NCBI RefSeq assembly: GCF_000026005.1
Contig: NC_005295.2
Location: 930,001 to 994,000 of the forward strand
Source of the DNA: Ehrlichia ruminantium str. Welgevonden
GTDB taxonomy: Bacteria; Pseudomonadota; Alphaproteobacteria; Rickettsiales; Anaplasmataceae
Reading direction: 5' to 3'
Length of the DNA: 64,000 bases
Positions within the stretch are counted from its first letter, which is position 1, and each line of letters begins with the position of its first letter. The position numbers were made by a program, and so were the translations under genes. The notes below the pieces were generated by a model that made no database searches, was not told the origin of the DNA, and was given only the letters and a program-made list of their open reading frames with translations. Shown one piece after another: positions 63,385-64,000 of the stretch.

Positions 63385-64000
63385 GATAAATATTGATTAT
63401 ACAATATATTGTACTTTAATTGATTACATTTAAAAAATTTTAATCAGTAATTACTTAATAGAAATACATACTCATAAAAACCTAATATTTTCAAATTAAT
63501 ACACTATTAAGAATCTTTCTAAAATCACTTACCACTGCTCATAGCTAAACAAATATATTCTTATTAACACAACTTGTTACATTATTTCTTACATCAATAA
63601 AAACTATAATAAATGATTAATTATACAATATATTGTACTTTAATTGATTACATTTGAAAAATTTTAACCAACAATTTTATATAGAAATACAAATTCGTAA
63701 AAACCTAGTATTTTCAAATATACATCTTTCTCAAATAACTTACCACTACTCATAGCTAAACAAATATATTCTTATTAAAACAACTTGTTACGTTATTTCT
63801 TACATCAATAAAAACTATAATAAATGATTAATTATACAATATATTTACTTTAATTAATTACATTTGAAAAATTTTAATCAGTAATTACTTAATAGAAATA
63901 CATACTCATAAAAACCTAATATTTTCAAATTAATACACTATTAAGAATCTTTCTAAAATCACTTACCACTGCTCATAGCTAAATAAACATATACTTACTA
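63385..64000. repeat. Tandem repeat array, about 3 copies, cut by the window edge
   Basis: ATTATACAATATATTG-like marks lie at 63396, 63620 and 63831, giving periods of about 224 and 211. The middle copy lacks the TTAATACACTATTAAGAA segment seen in copies 1 and 3, so an internal deletion distinguishes units. The array begins right after the tgt stop and probably continues past 64000. Confidence 0.9.

Overview
The window is AT-rich chromosomal DNA from an obligate intracellular alphaproteobacterium of the family Anaplasmataceae. It is almost certainly Ehrlichia, and E. ruminantium is the best guess. The evidence is the very low GC content, single-copy housekeeping genes with Rickettsiales-like sequence, and a coding fraction of only about 56% by my own tally. 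The gaps between genes are long and many carry direct tandem repeats with units of about 160-225 bp. Expansion and contraction of intergenic repeats of roughly this size is a published trait of E. ruminantium. I see no transposase, phage gene, CRISPR array or integron.

Layout. From 0.3 to 10.7 kb, minus-strand genes encode an Xaa-Pro aminopeptidase, a membrane-anchored retropepsin-like protease, a PolB-type 3'-5' exonuclease overlapping era, and ffh overlapping an Mrp/complex-I-like proton antiporter subunit D. From 12 to 16.8 kb lies a plus-strand cluster of four members (A-D) of a paralogous protein family. Two are intact, one (C) is a clear pseudogene and one (D) is split by a single frameshift. 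From 16.9 to 23.5 kb a minus-strand block holds a RatA/COQ10-like START protein, a 6S RNA candidate with its own promoter and terminator, dnaK, rne, and an overlapping Mrp antiporter operon (F-G-MbhD/E-B-C). From 25.8 to 32.6 kb three more family members (E, F, G) sit in long, repeat-rich DNA. The rest is mostly housekeeping: transketolase, an M32 carboxypeptidase homologue without its catalytic motif, Pal, purA, ruvX, nrdA, tRNA-Glu(UUC), ispA with a twin-FKBP-like membrane protein, thiO, tadA with an inverted partial copy, an unknown membrane protein, dnaB, the rpmF-plsX-fabH operon, and tgt.

Most genes serve the reduced core metabolism of an intracellular bacterium: protein targeting and folding (ffh, dnaK), RNA decay (rne), translation (tadA, tgt, tRNA-Glu, rpmF, era), nucleotide supply (purA, nrdA, tkt), replication (dnaB), lipid and isoprenoid synthesis (plsX, fabH, ispA), cation/proton homeostasis (Mrp subunits) and envelope integrity (Pal).

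The accessory and most interesting part is the seven-member family (A-G). Its shared N-terminal domain of about 190 residues begins MLFK or similar. It has three recurring cysteines (in CIGxT, a mid-domain C, and LCxP) and a late F-[DN]-E-x-x-A-[LI] motif, followed by a fast-evolving low-complexity or repeat-bearing tail. Most members share a short leader (TGTGTTATTTAAT-like) just upstream of the ATG. Tandem duplication, near-identical shared 3' ends, frameshift decay and in-frame repeat expansion suggest a family under diversifying selection. A role as secreted effectors or antigens is plausible but unproven.
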